DNA of 64,000 bases from Hippophae tibetana (Eukaryota > Streptophyta > Magnoliopsida > Rosales > Elaeagnaceae), in contig CM072812.1 in NCBI GenBank assembly GCA_037013495.1, positions 58,994,938 to 59,058,937 of the forward strand. The letters are read 5' to 3'. Shown here in pieces: positions 61,436 through 64,000 of the stretch (positions are counted from its first letter, which is position 1; each line of letters opens with the position of its first letter). The notes under the pieces were generated by a model. It saw only the letters and a list, made by a program, of their open reading frames with translations. It had not been told where the DNA came from and ran no database searches. The position numbers and the translations under genes are program-made.

Positions 61436-64000
61436 CGGCTATTGTTCTTTAGGGTTCTAATTTAATCATCTTAGCCTCGTTTTATGTAATTCAATCGTTA
61501 CTATTTATTTGAGTTCCTAGGTTATTCACCTATAGGTTACACATAATTTAGAATGGGAGTTTTGGTTGTTGAAAATAGGTTATATGTCTTCATCTATCCT
61601 TTTTTGAATTTTAGAATTAAAAAAATTATTATTTAATTGTTTTCAACTTTCTTGAGTGAAAAATCGTAGTAAAAAGCATGAAATTTAAGCCGTCATCTCT
61701 TGTGTTTTCTATCAGTTTTGTTGTCGTTGGTTTCATCTCTGGATTTCCTTTTATAGTTTTTCTACAAATTCTTCGTATCTTTTCTTTTTCTTTTTTTATG
61801 TGTCCTAATCTATCTTTCTTCAAAAAAAAAAAAAAAATAGGAATGCTCCAGAATGTCACAATTTAAAAAAAAGAAGTTATTAATTGGGGTTGCAACTTTA
61901 AACTTTTAAAATTTCCAAATCGTGTATCGAAACTACTATTGTAATATGTCAAATGGACAGTTGTATCCATTTCTAAAAATGCAATAAAAGCATCAGTTCT
62001 GTTCTCAAAATTTTTGAACCCAAATTCCATTTTTTATGCAACTTACCAATATCTTGAATTTTTTTAACACCATATATTGTTCTTTTCGGCTATTGTTCTT
62101 TAGGGTTCTAATTTAATCATCTTAGCCTCGTTTTATGTAATTCAATCGTTACTATTTATTTGAGTTCCTAGGTTATTCACCTATAGGTTACACATAATTT
62201 AGAATGGGAGTTTTGGTTGTTGAAAATAGGTTATATGTCTTCATCTATCCTTTTTTGAATTTTAGAATTAAAAAAATTATTCTTTAATTGTTTTCTACTT
62301 TCTTGAGTGAAAAATCATAGTAAAAAGCATGAAATTTTATCCTTCATCTCTTGTGTTTTCTTTCAATTTTGTCGTCGTTGTTTTAATTTTTGGATTTGCT
62401 TTTGTAGTTTTTCTTCAAATTCTTCGTATCTTTTTTTTTATGTGTCCTAATCTATCTTTCTTCAAAAAAAAAATATGACTGCTCAAGCATGTCACAATTT
62501 AAAAAAAAAAAGTTATTAATTGGGGTTGCAACTTTAAACTTTTAAAATTTCCAAATCGTGTATCGAAACTACTATTGTAATATATCAAATGGAAAGTTGT
62601 TTCGATTTCTAAAAATGCAATAAAAGCATCAGTTCTGTTCTCAAAAATTTTGAACGCAAATTCCATTTTTTATGCAACTTACCAATATCTTGAATTTTGT
62701 TAACACCATATTGTGTTGTTTTCGGCTATTGTTCTTTAGGGTTCTAATTTAATCATCTTAGCCTCGTTTTATGTAATTCAATCGTTACTATTTATTTGAG
62801 TTCCTAGGTTATTCACCTATAGGTTACACATAATTTAGAATGGGAGGTTTGGTTGTTGAAAATAGGTTATATGTCTTCATCTATCCTTTTTTGAATTTTA
62901 GAATTAAAAAAATTATTATTTAATTGTTTTCTACTTTCTTGAGTGAAAAATAGTAGTAAAAAGAATGAAATTTAATCCTTCATCTCTTGTGTTATCTATC
63001 AGTTTTGTTTTCGTTGGTTTCAACTCTGGATTTCCTTTTGTAGTTTTTCTACAAATTCTTCGTATCTTTTCTTTTTCTTTATTTTATGTGTGCTAATCTA
63101 TCTTTCTTCAAAAGAAAAAAAAATAGGAATACTCTAGAATGTCACAATTTTTAAAAAAGAAGTTATTAATTGGGGTTGCAACTTTAAACTTTTAAAATTT
63201 CCAAATCGTGTATCGAAACTACTATTGTAATATATCAAATGGAAAGTTGTTTCGATTTCTAAAAATGCAATAAAAGCATCAGTTCTGTTCTCAAAAATTT
63301 TGAACCCAAATTCCATTTTTTATGCAACTTACCAATATCTTGAATTTTGTTAACACCATATTGTGTTGTTTTTGGCTATTGTTCTTTAGGGTTCTAATTT
63401 AATCATCTTAGCCTCGTTTTATGTAATTCAATCGTTACTATTTATTTGAGTTCCTAGGTTATTCACCTATAGGTTACACATAATTTAGAATGGGAGTTTT
63501 GGTTGTTGAAAATAGGTTATATGTCTTCATCTATCCTTTTTTGAATTTTAGAATTAAAAAAATTATTATTTAATTGTTTTCTACTTTCTTGAGTGAAAAA
63601 TCGTAGTAAAAAGCATGAAATTTTATCCTTCATCTCTTGTGTTTTCTTTCAATTTTGTCGTCGTTGTTTTAATCTTTGGATTTGCATTTGTAGTTTTTCT
63701 TCAAATTCTTCGTATCTTTTTTTTTATGTGTCCTAATCTATCTTTCTTCAAAAACAAAATATGAATGCTCAAGCATGACACAATTTAAAAAAGAAGAAGT
63801 TATTAATTGGGGTTGCAACTTTAAACTTTTAAAATTTCCAAATCGTGTATCGAAACTACTATTGCAATATGTCAAATGGAAAGTTGTATCCATTTCTAAA
63901 AATGCAATAAAAGCATCAGTTCTGTTCTCAAAATTTTTGAACCCAAATTCCATTTTTTATGCAACTTACCCATATCTTGAATTTTGTTAACACCATATTG
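61436..64000. repeat. Divergent A and D monomers alternating, cut by the window end
   Basis: Monomers start at 61436 (A, with AAGCCGTCATC, TTTTCAACTTTC and 16-base A-run), 62087 (D), 62723 (A/C mosaic with GGGAGGTTTGG and ATAGTAGTAAAAAG) and 63373 (D, incomplete, ending in CACCATATTG at 64000). Lengths of the three complete units are 651, 636 and 650 bp. D markers are CTTTCAATTTTGTCGTCG and TTTGGATTTGC. The last unit also has AAAAACAAAATATGAATGC and CATGACACAATTT. Confidence 0.85.

Larger units (their letters stand above)
1..64000. repeat. Satellite DNA array, ~646-bp monomer, 99 head-to-tail copies
   Basis: The landmark CGGCTATTG (or a one-base variant of it) recurs at 12, 658, 1305, 1952, 2598, 3245, 3893 and so on to 63373. 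That gives 99 starts with a mean spacing near 646 bp. Every base lies in a monomer and all monomers have the same orientation. Much of the length variation comes from A-runs and T-runs. Long homogeneous arrays of this kind are known from eukaryotic heterochromatin. The family is not recognised and no gene is seen. Position on the chromosome, transcription and any centromeric role are unknown from sequence alone. Confidence 0.97.

Noticed and set aside
338..63990. Dozens of open frames of 60-90 codons on both strands as small genes
   Set aside because: They are the same few frames repeated with the monomer, overlap each other on opposite strands, break in the A-run in many copies, and differ mainly by amino-acid-changing substitutions. 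No domain, promoter or start context supports translation.
1..64000. CRISPR array
   Set aside because: Repeats are about 646 bp, contiguous and without unique spacers, unlike 25-40 bp repeats separated by spacers of similar length.
1..64000. Tandem transposons or retrotransposon LTRs
   Set aside because: No terminal inverted repeats, target-site duplications, primer-binding site, or reverse transcriptase, integrase or transposase frame is seen. The GTTAACACC junction is simply the monomer boundary. A distant origin from an LTR or untranslated region cannot be excluded.
1..64000. Ribosomal DNA or tRNA gene cluster
   Set aside because: Composition is far too AT-rich, and no rRNA core motif or tRNA A/B box with cloverleaf was found in the monomer.
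1..64000. A previously undescribed gene system (defence, toxin or mobile)
   Set aside because: No gene was found anywhere. The interest of this window lies in satellite structure and turnover, not in encoded proteins.

Overview
The whole window is one uninterrupted satellite DNA array. A monomer of about 646 bp is repeated head-to-tail, always in the same orientation, 99 times. The first complete monomer starts at 12 if the CGGCTATTG landmark is used as its start, and the last runs off the end at 64000. Monomer spacing read from this landmark ranges from 636 to 652 bp, mostly 645 to 649. The sequence is strongly AT-rich (roughly three quarters A+T by eye). I see no interrupting gene, transposon, RNA gene, CRISPR array or unique spacer. 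The open frames of 60 to 90 codons are the same few frames recurring once per monomer and show no sign of coding constraint.

A long head-to-tail satellite with layered higher-order repeats points to constitutive heterochromatin (centromeric, pericentromeric or subtelomeric) of a eukaryote. A single TTTAGGG box in each monomer and CpG-to-TpG/CpA variants would fit a plant with methylated DNA, but neither is diagnostic, and I do not recognise the family. Centromere function cannot be read from this sequence.

Monomers fall into recognisable types, defined mainly in their middle third. Type A has GAATGAAATTTAAG, CTTTTATAG and GCTCCAGAATG. Type B has GCATGAAATTTTAT, CTTTTGTAG, TATATTTTCC and GCTCAAGCATG, with subtypes B1, B2 and B3. 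Type C has GAATGACATTTAAG, GTTGACG and CTATAAATT. Type D is right-end only, with TTTTTGGATTTGC and TTCTTCAAATTC. Type X has GTGAGCTTTGG or GGGAGCTTTGG followed by TTTTTGAAAA in the 5' half.

Layout, left to right: an A monomer (1-657); three B1-B2-C trimers (658-6480); a B3-A dimer (6481-7775); three B1-C dimers (7776-11657); two B3-A dimers (11658-14248); a further B1-B2-C trimer (14249-16190); and a six-monomer unit present twice in tandem (16191-20073 and 20074-23955). A mixed B region (23956-25901) follows. Next comes a segment (about 26.2-33.0 kb) that reappears in altered copy number about 13 kb further on (about 39.1-44.0 kb), with homogeneous 645-bp monomers and three-monomer blocks between and around the copies. 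A seven-monomer unit is then present twice in tandem (45296-49817 and 49818-54338). After that come a mixed block with a freshly duplicated monomer (54339-60152) and the most divergent monomers of the window (60153-64000). This layering of recent duplications of one, two, three, six and seven monomers over an older array is what repeated unequal exchange and gene conversion are expected to leave.
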